A DNA stretch of 64,000 bases. Source: Phoronis australis (taxonomy: Eukaryota; Phoronida; Phoronidae). Below are positions 1 through 11,900 of this stretch, in pieces. The translations under genes and the position numbers were made by a program. Location of the stretch: NCBI GenBank assembly GCA_002633005.1, contig NMRA01000466.1:162633-226632 (forward strand), given 5' to 3'. Numbering within the stretch: the first letter of the stretch is position 1; the number at the start of each line of letters is the position of its first letter. Below the pieces are notes generated by a model, which had not been told where the DNA came from, ran no database searches, and saw only the letters and a list, made by a program, of their open reading frames with translations.

Positions 1-714
1 CTTGGTTGGCAATTACCATTTTATGACTTAGCGGGTGAACTTTGGCCAAACAAACATTTAACTGTTCGCTGTTCGTTCCGGCACCAGTGGCAACTCCGGT
101 CTTGACATCGGTTTATCAACTTTTGTTCAACTATTGAAAGGTGGTAAAATCGAATCAACCTACAAATACAAAGTACGTGACATTACACCAACGTGAACTT
201 TATGTTGAATTACAGACGGCGTGGTAAAATCAAACGTTAAGTAATATCGCGGAAGCATAATTTCTGTCTCTTAGTAGGAGACTTTTTATACAGTACATTA
301 TGCATAAAAACAAGCAAGAAATTTGAAATTTTACAGCAAAATTGCACAAAAATCAGAATACAACGCTGGGTGTTTTACGACCTCAAGTGGTTTCATGCCG
401 CGGAATGCTCAACAAGCAACACGCATTCGCGCTCATCTGTTATTGCTCTTGATCATCACTTCATCACGCTGTATAATTCGCTTTGCCACAGATAATTATT
501 GTTTATTTTTGTATAATTTTTTAATATGTTGGTACAGCAGTAGAACAAAAGTTTATTTTAAAAACAACATAAACAAAGGTTTTAACATAGCGCAGTGATT
601 AAGATCATGGGCGCATGAAAACAGAAGCATGTGATCGGCTATAATGTCATCCATGATCCATCATCATTCTGAATTTGTTGTCACTTTCGGAGTAAAAAAT
701 TGTTTCGAAACTAG

Positions 715-870
715 AGCCTTCCTATTTAGCCAGCTAGCTGTATGAAGACTATTGTCAAAATACAGCAAGGTGTTACTGTGTCTTGAGCTGCGACAGACCT
801 CGAAATTGCAAAAAGCCCGAATAAATACGCTCGTCACCTCGTCGTGAACCTTGTATCAACACGAGCTGAA
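715..870. repeat. Segment similar to 62245-62370
   Basis: By eye, this stretch (with AGCTGTATGAAGACT near 737) aligns imperfectly to 62245-62370, inside the first visible intron of transporter copy C. Shared words continue through the CTCGTCGTG and ATCAACA blocks. It could be a remnant of a further transporter copy or an ordinary dispersed repeat. No exon is recognisable next to it. Confidence 0.45.
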
Positions 871-2508
871 GACCGGCGGGTGCGCAAAATCTGGAACTCA
901 TTTGACATTCACCTTGCCCGTTACGGCCGTTTAAGCGAAAAAATATCCGACGTCATTTCCTTGCGTAACTCTCTGCATTGGTAACAAAGAAATGTACGTC
1001 GTCGTTTTGAAAGTAGTACATTTGTGACACGCGCCACCTCCAGAAATTTTTCGACATCTCCCATTAGATGATGACAACATCGTAGCAAAATCTGTTCTAA
1101 AATTCGGTTTACTGATATCAAATTCCAAAAACATATAATGAAGTGAAACCAATTCTGACCATTTGTTGTGACGTTTAAGCAACCTCGAGGGAGAACGTTT
1201 GATTGAGAATCTGGGAAAAAGAAACTGGCTAATAGGTGACGCAATATTTCATTGCGCCGAAAGTTGACGCAAAAGATCACACCACAATTTTAGCAACAGA
1301 ATAATAGTAGAAAAGCAATTTTTTTTTAACGCCGGTAAATAATTTAGATTACTGAAGAAAGATTTTATTGGGTCAGTTTTTACCCACAACGGCGCAGTTA
1401 AAAGTTGTATATTTAATTTAGTAAACAGCTTCGCACCAAGGCGGAGCCCTTTGGAGTAAGAACACAGTACTTAGCGTTTCGCGTCTACTCTAAGGGGTAA
1501 AAGTTATACTTATTTACGTGTCATTACAAACTTCTCCTGTTGAGAGTTTCTTTCTCACAAAAGCGGTCTTCGAATGTAGAATCTGGACTGTGGTATGTAG
1601 TGTTTGTCCTATCATTTTAGTTCACATTCTTTCCGATAATTATCTGAACGAATGTTTGTTTTCAAAGTAGGGGGAGAATTGTGATCAGATATAAATGTGA
1701 ATGGCTTATTGTTCGTGTACATACTATTCACAGTTATAACATATAATTCAACCGATATTACAATACGTATGCCTAAGAACGTGCTTCGAGTCAGTGACCC
1801 TGTAATCAGTATGCCGTAAACTTTGTTTACTTAAACTTTGAAGACGTGCTTTGTACTTGGTCTCGGTTTATTAATGAAGGTCCTGACAAAACGCCTCTTT
1901 CTTTACGCAGACGTTTTCTGCCCACGCGTACATTTGATGTAGCCCCGGCCCAACTCTGACTAAGTAAAGTTAGTGGCAGCCAGCTCACACTAAACCCCGG
2001 CGGCGGGCCTCATTTCACGGCACAAACTACTGACGTGTGTCATTGGTTCAAGTTTAATCTTTGTTAGAGCTCATATCATGAAATATATACAAAAGTGCAA
2101 CTATGGTGATAGCCAAACGGGGGAGTTTTGAGGCCTGAATTCTGGACACTGGGGTTCAGTGCCAGTGCCTAGCTTTTTGTCAGTCATAAAAATGAAGAGT
2201 GGGAAAAAATTAAATACAACTGCTTCATAGCAAAAATCTGGTCAAAAGAGATTGAAAGAATGTTAAAAGAAGTGATGTTGTCATCTCTGATCAGTGTTAG
2301 TAATGATCCCAGCCACCGCGAGTATGATGGGCTTAAGTCAACACGGTAGTTTCCTAGTACCCCGCCGCAAAGATTAATAGTTTATAACTTATTAGTTCAT
2401 CGATTTTTAAAAAATGGAAAACCATGCTTGGTTGTTTTTTTCCAACTTAATACAGCCATGGAATTTAACGAAATTCGGCGCCGGGCGCCGTGCGCCGCCC
2501 CTGGAAAT

Positions 2509-2574
2509 GCAGAGGAGAGGCAGAGGAGAGGCAGAGGAGAGGCAGAGGAGAGGCAGAGGAGAGGCAGAGGAGAG
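2509..2574. repeat. Minisatellite, 11 bp x 6
   Basis: Six perfect tandem copies of GCAGAGGAGAG. The array is purine-only on one strand except for the C, and follows a GC-rich patch. No gene is attached. Confidence 0.95.
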
Positions 2575-4003
2575 GTATCTGACCTTCTGATAATTGATTA
2601 CTAAATGGTTGAAGTATTGGTGTTTATGTTAGCTAAATAATGCAATATGATTTTTGTTAAATGGTGACCCTTATTACTTTGTTTGGTGTGCTTGGTCAGT
2701 CGTCATGTTTTGAACAAGTTTTTGGTTGAAAACCGTTATCATAGGTTACAAACTGGGTATAAATGGGATTGTCTTCATCTAAAAGGATGAGATGTTCCTT
2801 GTTTGTTAATATACTGTAGGGGATCGTTTTTTAGTTTTTATTTCCCTGTGATATTTAGTCTTTTAGTTAACATTATTAAACTGGATGGTGTTAGATCGAG
2901 AATTATGGTAAAACTTGCAGCGGTTGTCATGCGATTGGTTTGTAAAACATACTTCGTTTTTAGAGGATGACTGATGAGCACAGGTTGCTGTTAATGAACA
3001 ATAATTTGTAGATTACACTGTCCTTTGCTCATTTAGAGTTATCTGTGCACCTAGTGGATTTACGGCTCCGGTAAAAAGCGATTAGTGGCTATGAATCAAT
3101 GTGATTTTGCTGTTTGACATCAATGATCATTAACTAAATTAAATGTTTTTACTTGTGTCGGAGATGAACTGGTTGGTTTTTGACTACACTCACAGAAGTT
3201 TCCATGTTTCTCAAAATTTTCGCATGTACGAAAGACCATATAAGACACAAGCTAGAACAACGCTGAAACTCAGCTCGTTACTCATAGATACTGCCATGCT
3301 TATAATGGAAACCAGGATTATAGTAGAAGCCAGCAGTTCATGAACTCTTAACTTAACAAACGATCTTTTAATTCTGATTGTACTCTATTGTTCGTGGTTT
3401 GTATTTCTTGATATTCCTTTCCTATTTTATCCATGCTTGTTTCAATGTCTATCTTTTTTACTGCTCCAGTATTGTTGCTAGATAGTAGATAGTACCTATT
3501 TAACATATTTTTGTAGTAAGTTATGGACACAACCTTTTTTGAAATCTGGGGAAAACCCAAAGCATTGATTTTCTGATGGTTTAATATATAAGACGTTTGT
3601 TTGAAGTTGCAGGTATTTTATTTTTACTATAAATATATGCGTGTTACATGGTCGGTGCACTATAGGGAGCTGGGGGCTATAGCTCCCCAAATTTTTCGAC
3701 AATGACTTAACGCTCCTGCCTTCTGCCCAAGAAGCCGTCAGTCTGCTGACGAGAACCCAACAAGAAAAACAGTGGGAAATCGAGCTTCACAAGATTGCAT
3801 ACAACGATTTAGAGTTCGTATCAGAGTTCCCAAAAGAAGATTTGTGCGCTGAACGTAAGCCCTTAGGCTTAGCGAAAGACTCTCTACCTATTCACCAGAA
3901 TCTCGAAACTTCTCTACAGATAGTTGTGTCTTTGATGCCAAACTGCCAGAGCGACGGAACACCAGACGAGAGTTCCTGTCCATGTTGCATAGCATTTATA
4001 ATC

Positions 4004-4312
4004 CAGTGGCGGATTTAGGGAGGGGGGAGGGACAACGGGGCAAGGCCCTCCCTAAAATTCTCTCAGACACCGTTTGGGATTACGGGGCGCGAATTGCTGA
4101 GTAGCATATGCGCGCACCCAGGGGGTTCGGGGGACGAATGCACAATGCACGGGTCTTGAGCAAACCCCGTTTACCGTTTTTTTTGGTAGTAAGGTTCACA
4201 AACATAAATATCCGAGAGCCCAGCATCCCTACATTTTAGGCTGGGCGCGCATGTGGAGAAATTCTGTTCCTGTTCCCTGACCCGCCAGCTCAAAATCCTA
4301 GATACGCCCCTG
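4004..4312. mobile_element. hAT-like MITE nested in the BEL/Pao relic
   Basis: A 309-bp insertion bounded by CAGTGGCGGATTTAG at the left and CTAGATACGCCCCTG at the right, which are imperfect inverted repeats of the CAG-G-CGNATCTAG type seen in hAT-derived elements. It interrupts the retrotransposon codons N-P-L-G-F. The flanks TATAATCC and TGCAATCC look like a decayed 8-bp target duplication. There is no transposase inside, so it is non-autonomous. Confidence 0.75.
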
Positions 4313-4479
4313 CAATCCGCTGGGATTCGTCGGACCTGTTGTGATTCAAGAAAGAATAATACTCAGAGCTAGAGACTAAGTCACTACTTCCCATGTCAGT
4401 CGGGGCATCCTGGCTGGTTCACCCTACGTTGATTGTTGTCCCTTCAGGACGTGCCTATACCCTGCATGTTCATGGGCGG

Positions 4480-4700
4480 AGCAGCACTGAAAAAAAGTGG
4501 GGGGTTTATGCCCCCCACCACCGCCTGTGGTGCACCGCCCGCAGACCATGGGCGATGCAGCACTGAAATGAGTTGGGGGGGGGGGGGGGGCTATAACCCA
4601 TGAGTTGGTTAAAGNCCCCCATCCCCTTATGGTGCGGCGCCCATGATGTCCCTAAGGCGGTCGTTGAGCCAGTTCCATTAATGATGCCGAACTCCAAGTC
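4480..4700. other. G/C-rich repeated segment with a single-N gap
   Basis: Two similar blocks (each with GCAGCACTGAAA followed by a G run) lie side by side, ending at an unresolved base at 4615. The poly-G run and the N suggest a sequencing or assembly problem. The short open frames here are not credible genes. Confidence 0.6.
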
Positions 4701-5136
4701 TTTCGCGAGGGATCAGGGCGAGCGGCGGCTACGGTGTGCTACCTCAGAGTGCTCGTAAAGGATGTTTTTGAAGTGTCGTCTGTGTTTCGCAAGGTGAGAC
4801 TAGCTCAGAGCATGACTCATGGTCATCTCAAATGTTGACCTCAAGGAAATCTATCAAGAGCACTGGAAACAGGTTCAAGCATTATCTGATCTTTTCTGGA
4901 AGCAGTGGCGTTACGAGTATCTCCGCTCATTACAGCTTCCTCGTAAATGGCAGTCGGACCATGTGAATCTCAATATTGGAAATATAGTGCTTCTACGCGA
5001 TAAAGAAATGTGTCGTTCCCAGTGGCCTGTCGATCTTGTTACGGCTACGTACCTAGGTCTTGATAGAAGAGTAAGAACTTCAAAGCCATCTGTGTTTACA
5101 ATTCCTGTTTCTAAAGTTGTAGCTCTAGTTACATGA

Positions 5137-5785
5137 CTAGTTTTTTTTACTTCGCACGTGACCTCTCCCTCTATTGCCTTCTGTTCTCTAAGTGATTGGG
5201 TGTTTAAGAATCTTAGTGCCTTTGAAGCTTCGCATTTGTTAGGTTCAGCGGAAATATTTCAAGCTATTGGACGGGGAGTGTGCCACCGGGCGGCGAATCT
5301 TTTCGTATGGGGTTTTTGTCAAGTCCGTGCATCTGACGTCTGTCCCTCGCTGGTTCCTTACGTGCCTACCCAGCACGCTGGCTACCGACCACCTAGCGGC
5401 ACGCAGGGGACCAGCGAGACGTTTGTCCATGTTTCTTGTCCTTAAAGTACGTATTTAAGAGTTCATTACTCTAAGTATGCTCAAGATCGTTATTTTACTG
5501 AAAAGTTTGCCTTTATTCAGTTAATGTACGTGTGCTTTCAACGATTCGTACAGTATTTGAACTGCCTTCCCTAGTCCGTTGTTCGGCTCGGTAGATCTCT
5601 AAAAGGGTTCAACGACAATTTTCTTAAAGGTTCCCCACTTCGACTTTTATCGTTCACATCTAGATTCGGAGTGCCTTTATTTTTTATTTTTAGCTTCTAC
5701 CAATTGTTTGTTTCTAGCTGTTCCGGTGTTTTATTACGGCACTAGAGACCTATGCACAGCATATCAAAGCAAAGTTTTGGATGAA
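5137..5785. other. Gap between the BEL/Pao relic and gene A, with candidate poly(A) signals
   Basis: No gene is seen. On the minus strand, AATAAA occurs at 5730-5735, about 50 bases past the stop of transporter copy A, and again near 5686-5691. These are candidate polyadenylation signals. The part next to 5141 may be a retrotransposon LTR, but no matching second LTR was found. Confidence 0.35.
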
Positions 5786-5931
5786 TCATCTCATAAATGC
5801 TTGCACACTAATCACGCCTACAAAGAATGTCCCAAATGATATGTAAAACATGCCTATTAAAACCAAAAACCAAATTTTGAAGCCAGTCTTCTTTCTGTGG
5901 TTGTTGAGTGAAAATTGCATTAATCCAAGCC
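5786..5931 (-). CDS. Copy A, last exon (TM11 and stop)
   Basis: 146 coding nt after the acceptor TTTTTTCAG, phase 1. It encodes GLGLMQFSLNNHRKKTGFKI, then a single hydrophobic helix ending VISVQAFMR and a TGA stop. Same length as in copy C. Confidence 0.9.
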
Positions 5932-8900
5932 CTGAAAAAATCAATGAAAAAACTGTAGCTTACCGTCTTAAAACACACAAACACAATGGGGTGCGTGAAA
6001 TGGGTGGGTCGAATCGAACTTTGCCTAGACAGTTTCGTCAAGGGGGTGTAATTGCAAGAATTGTATACTGTAATATTATGAGATGCATGAGTCTACTGTC
6101 GGAGTCCAAATGATAGTATACTAACCTGGAAATATGCAGCATATAAATATGGACACCACACCGGTGAGCGCCATTCCTGTCACTAAATCCGGAAGGGCAA
6201 GGTACAGAAAGAGAATGGCGAAGAAGGCGCCGCTGCCGATCGTGACGCGGTGCTTGGTCTCACGTTGGACTACTTCTTCTTCGGATAAATCACGAAAGGT
6301 GGTCCATGAATCTTGCAACCCATTTCTGATGAAATGACAATGACAAGAGCAGTAGATAACAGTACTAAGAATACCTTGCTAGTTTGTAATGGTCAATTGT
6401 AGAAGCATAGACTGCGGTTGCATCTTTTAAAAATCTACTTTAACATCGATAAGTAAGCTCATTTTTATAGACTCATGTGGCAAAACATTGATTGTTGCAT
6501 CTTTCATGTAGATAAACAATACTGACCTTTTGAGCACACGGTAATTGTGGAAATTCATGTAATATTTCTGCCGATGTTATGGAGCCGCCTGGCCCCTTCT
6601 AGTGGGGATTGAAATAAATTGTAGCAAAATTGCGTAGCCATCTGGAGGTGACAAAAACTCCAGGACCGTGAATCATGAATCAAACGCCTTACACAAGACA
6701 CTGCCGTATCGCTTCAGGAAGGGAAGTTGTTGGATTGTAAGTTGAAAAATCATAAATGGAGATCTTGCTTTGATCTAGCGAGATCCCTTACGGCTTTTCG
6801 GCAATTAACTGGTAAGATATTCCCCTAATTGACCACACCCATTTATAAAAATGTTTTATACGAGACAAATCACAGCAGTCCTTTGTGGTGCGCATAATAC
6901 TGTACTGTACCTGAAGACCAAGAACACAAGAGGAAAAGCAGTCGAGCACTTCAAAGCCATCAGTAAGTAAGCAAGGACGACCTCTGGTGCTGGCGGATAT
7001 GAGTCTAGGATTTCTTTGTGCACAGCCGACCCAAATGTTAGGTAGCCAAATATTGGCACCAAGGAGTTACAAAGAACTGTCACAACAACAGTAGCGACTA
7101 GAGTCTTTAAATAGCCTGCAATTCTATTGTCTGTCATGGCACCGTAGACTGTAACAATTTCATAATGACACTGGAAATAAGAGAAAAATTAATTAATCCA
7201 AGATGAATTAAAACTATATGGGAGTACCACAGAAAATTATAAGCATCACTGAGGATAATTCAACAGCGAATTGAAATTGTGGTACTAGAGCAGATCAATG
7301 TGAAGTATATAGATTACCAGGTGCTACGTAATAAAGTTGTGCAGGTGGTCTAATAAACAGCAATAAATATTCATTGAGTACAATTTAACATTTCTTGTAG
7401 CTTTAATTCAAAGACAAGCGGGTGACCACCATCTTAGCTTAGAACGTGAATGAAATGGACCAATAACTGATTTTCGAAACAGCCACGCCATGTTGAAATT
7501 CACTATTCCGCCAGACGGTGATCGCGTCTTTGCTGGACAGGCGTTCAGCGCCACCTACAAACCCCACTAAAAGCGGACGGGACGTGGTGGTATAAACAGC
7601 GTTTTAACACATTTGCTGTTATCATATTGCTGGTATGTTTCCAGTACTGAGCGGTGGGGTGAACTAATGCCTTACGAAAAAGGCAAACCTTGTGAAATAC
7701 ATTTCCACTGCGACTGCGCCAAAACCAGCTAATAATTAAAGCGGAATAATTTCAATCTCAGTCGGTGTCAAAACGCTAAAGTAAATAAGTGAACTTAAAC
7801 TAATCAAACAATGGGAAGCGCTGGTCGTTGATTTCATCCTCTGTTTTTGAATTAATGAACCATTATGTAAATTAGATTTCTGTCAACCAAATCTGAATCT
7901 GATCAAGTGAATGTCACTCTCTTGGTCTCATCTATTACTCTGTGGAGTGCCAATAGGACAAGTCCCCTGACATGAAAAGAACACAAACAAGAATGACACT
8001 AACTGTAACAATAGTTGTAATTGTAATTGCAACGCCACCTTGTAATTCTTTGCAGACGTGAATTTAGATGCGGATTTGTCAAACCTATACCGTATTTTCT
8101 TGTACGTATTATTGAAGATGCCAGTGGCCAGTTGCATGAACCAGTGCCATAATGACGCGACCAAGGTCCCTAAGTCTTTTTGCGTATTTGTGTCTTTGAG
8201 GACTCACAGATGCAATACTTTTCTATCATTTCATCTTTATTATGAGCTCCTTTTTGTCTAATGACATTTTTTAATAATATAAATACAAACTGAGCCCAGA
8301 GTTCATTGAAAATATATATAGGGACTTAGTCCTTAAATTGGGGGTGTTGCATGAAAAGACCCCTACTTATTTTGGATAATATTGACAATTTAACGTAGAG
8401 TTCGCTCTCGAATTATATCGAAGTCAAAAACTTAATTAGTAATGGAACTAAAACAATACAAGAGAGGGCAATCGGTGTTTCACAAGTCCAAAAACTCGCA
8501 GTAGATTTAGGGAACTTATTTTTAAAAGTTCCTAATTGGGACTGTTTCATGCAACCGGTCAATGAATGTTGTTCGCTTTAGATCCCCAGTGAACAGGTCA
8601 GTTTAAGCAAACGCGTCTTTAGGCGTGACGTCGATTGTAACTGTAAGTGCGTCAATGCCTTATTGCTGAAGCTGTATTCCCTGTAGTTTCATGGAATGGT
8701 CTCATTGAGCTTGAAATGGTCTCATTGAGCGAGTAGTAGTGGTCTTATTTGGGCTTGGAGTGGTCATATTGATTGGAATTGTCTTACTGAACTTAGACTG
8801 GTTTGCTTGAACTTGGAATTTATATGCCTTGCACGTGATACTTCATGACTTCCAATCCTGTAAAATTCCTTGTCATTTTCCGAACTACGCCCAACTACGG

Positions 8901-11900
8901 TTTATAACACGTAATACCAACAACGACATCCCAATGCAAAAAATGTAGTAATAGCATAGCATTATCATAGGAATGTTAATCGTTTCTTTGTTGACGATAA
9001 CAAAAACAACGGCAGTAACATCAGTTATATTGGTTATCCAGTTAATACAAAAGATGAATGCCGCTCAAGCATTTATTCAAAAGGAAAGTTTGTTGAAAAT
9101 TAACATACAACTGACATACCTGTAAGACACTCTGAAAGAAAAAATGAACACCCTTAAATATTGCCCTCAATGTAGCCTTCCTTGACCGCGTGACCGAATG
9201 GCATTAATCGGAACTATCCATTAAATTCCCGTGGAAGACTTTGTACGTCTTAAAATTTTGACGGTTTGCATTGGTCCAACAATGGCCTGGCTTCGAGATT
9301 GTTTTGCTTGTTTAACGCTCTTCTGCTTTGTAATTATCTGCAAGTTTGACTACACACTCACAGCACTTACTTTATATCCGAATAACACTCCAGGCGATAC
9401 CAAGAACGCATCGACCACTGTTGCACGTTGAGGGTTGCTAAACGGCTGGGTTAGTGCAAGGTTGTTTAGAGACAAAACGTACTTCACTGTGACCAAGGCA
9501 ACGACGTATAGCGTGAATAAGAGCCCAGGGACGCTAGAACATGACATTGAGATATTAGCGAAACACCGAAACAGTGCAATCAACGGTCAACTTGAAGATA
9601 AGAAATCTACAACGCCTACAAACTGAAATAATGTCTTCATACCAAAACCATAATAATACATGTAAGTGATATTTGAATCAGTATGAAAATACGAAACTGT
9701 ATTTTACTCTTTTTAATATTGTATGAAAACATCTTTTCGTAATTTCGTAATACAGGCACAGATTTGCAAAAAAAAACTAGTTGGTTGACAATACTTTTGG
9801 ACTACATGTTTGAAATCGGTAGGAGCGGCTTTCAGAATCTAATGCTTGCTTTAGTTGAGCATCGACATGTTGCTGGAGAAGAAGTTGAAAGGATTATTTG
9901 CACTAGTTTTCTGGGTAATCTTTTCATCCACTTAACAGTGACCATTGATAGTTTTGGCTTTGCCATCAAAATTGTTTTTAAAGATTATGGCCGGCTGACC
10001 ATCTCGTTAAATGCTCCTATGAGGATGTCGCCACAGCTGTCTAGAGTTTGTATTTAACAGTTAAAGACGTTACAAAACGGAGTTGTTTGGATGCACTAAA
10101 TATTTTTGTGAGTGGAAATGTTTGATTTATTTGATGGCCCTGCTGACTAACTATTTTGAAGCAACATGTTGTTAAACCCTATCGTTCTGAGAAAGGAATA
10201 ACATTAATAACTTAAAGTTACACATTTTTATTTGAACGATTACTGTTTCGGGTCATGTAATCTGACCACCAATATTTAGGATGCAAATGTCTGAAAACAA
10301 TAATGTTTACATCAGTTGCGAGCCTGTAGTTCGTATCTTATAGACCTATTTTGGATATTTGAGTGCCTTAATCGCAAAATTTCTACCACTTGTATCCCGA
10401 AAAATCTCAGGTTTCTTAATTTAGAAAATCTGCATTGAACTAGAAAACATCAATCTACCTGATATATTGCAGACACTTAACTTCCCGGAGAATACACAGC
10501 GGATAAAGAAATACGATGCTGGCAACGCTGACCACCAGGTTTTGGTTGAGAAACCAAGAACCTTTGACGTCATACGGCACTACATAGTCTAAAACTAAAG
10601 ATGTAACACTGTTAACAGAGTATATTTTTCTTTCCATTTCATTTCACCTTCTACCATGCTGCCTCACTTCGGTGATTTGATAGATCTTAATAACTTGAGA
10701 GTCAGAAAGTTGAAAAATAGAACGTGAGAACATATGCCACGGAAATCGATCTTTTTGGTGTGAAAATTAATAATTTCACTAATTTTAAAATGTGCTTTCT
10801 TTTTTGATAATTGGTAGACTTCGAAAATTGTCAAACAACATTTTAATCAACACCAGGCAAGGACTTGAATTTTATACAAATGTAATGGGTACTGACTTTG
10901 ATCTTTTGTTTTTTGAGGAACACTATTTTATGCAAGTGAACATTTCCTTCAACGATTTAAGGCCAAAGAGAATGTAAACGTTTGATGTGAAGGAGTAAAA
11001 CATTATTAAAAGCAAGCTGCAAAAGTTCTAGGCATCATAATCTTATAAACAAAATTGATACAAAAATACAGCCAATATTACTGGGATGCACGATTCCAAA
11101 TCCACTCACACATTTCCAAGTGATCGCCTGCAATAACCAAGAATACGGAGCAGTCAGTAACTCCATCTATTGTCAACGACAGAATGGATGCTTTGTGTCC
11201 CAGAGAGCCTAATGCGAACATCATGACATCTTGGTACGACTCGGCTTTCGCTTCGACAGCGAGGTAGGCCAGAATAACCATTGAACCTACCATTACTGGA
11301 ACAATACTCTGTGGATTGAATGACATTGATTGTAAATAAAACGCCAAAGTTAAGCTTTGTAAAAATTATGAAAGCTTTGGCAATAATGAAATAAATTAAA
11401 ACGTCAAGATAAGAACTTCGTGAATTGTGACAGATGCGTCCACTGCTATATTCTCTAAACTCTTTACAGGATCTTAAAGAGATTTTGCAGATGTGTTCAC
11501 GCGAAGCTGACACCGACGACGATGAAACTCGTACCAAGAATACTTGACTAACACTTTCATTGTTGTCTCGGCAGCAACGTCTTGCAAATCAATATGTTTC
11601 GAATGTTAGTTTTTTAGTGTCAGACATCAACCTTCGTAGAAATTCGGAATGGTAAATGTTAAAATGCTTAATAGTTCTACTTTTCAATTATGTTCGCATT
11701 ACGTTTAGACCCCGTTAAAAAGGAGCCGTTTTTCAACGTTGAAAAGCGACTCCGTTGAAAAAAGAGGGATCAATGCTGTTTGCTACACCGGCAGCCGTCG
11801 GCGTCAAAACACCAATCGCCTGTACTGATGTGATAAAAAATCTCTCGATCATGATGGGATCGGAAAAGAACTCAATCGGCGGTATCCGCGGAGCACCGGC

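Larger units (their letters stand above)
1..3690. other. Gene-free stretch
   Basis: I see no supportable gene here. Open frames are short and have no recognisable domain. The stretch holds a small tandem repeat at 2509-2574, a GC-rich patch just before it, and a segment near 720-870 that resembles part of the first visible intron of transporter copy C. Confidence 0.5.
3703..5136 (+). mobile_element. BEL/Pao LTR retrotransposon relic (A17 and DUF5641 parts)
   Basis: This is a decayed pol fragment of a BEL/Pao retrotransposon. Translation from 3703 gives the end of the reverse transcriptase region and the following linker (AKDSLPIHQNLE), then after a frameshift the A17-type block with LPERRNTRREFLSMLHSIYN at about 3945-4003. 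The reading resumes after an inserted MITE with GFVGPVVIQERIILRARD. A further block near 4735-4800 reads AVCYLRV-like in family terms. The open frame 4819-5136 (105 aa) matches the C-terminal DUF5641 pattern: FWKQWRYEYLRSLQ, then a G-N-I-V-L-L-RD block, then Q-W-P-V. The integrase that should lie between A17 and DUF5641 is missing, so there is a large internal deletion as well as frameshifts. No LTR pair was recognised. Confidence 0.8.

Noticed and set aside
921-1280. 119-codon minus-strand frame
   Set aside because: No recognisable domain, overlapping alternative frames of similar quality, and no paralog.
5158-5458. Overlapping 95- and 63-codon frames
   Set aside because: Short, in different phases, and in sequence that could be retrotransposon LTR or 3' flank of copy A.
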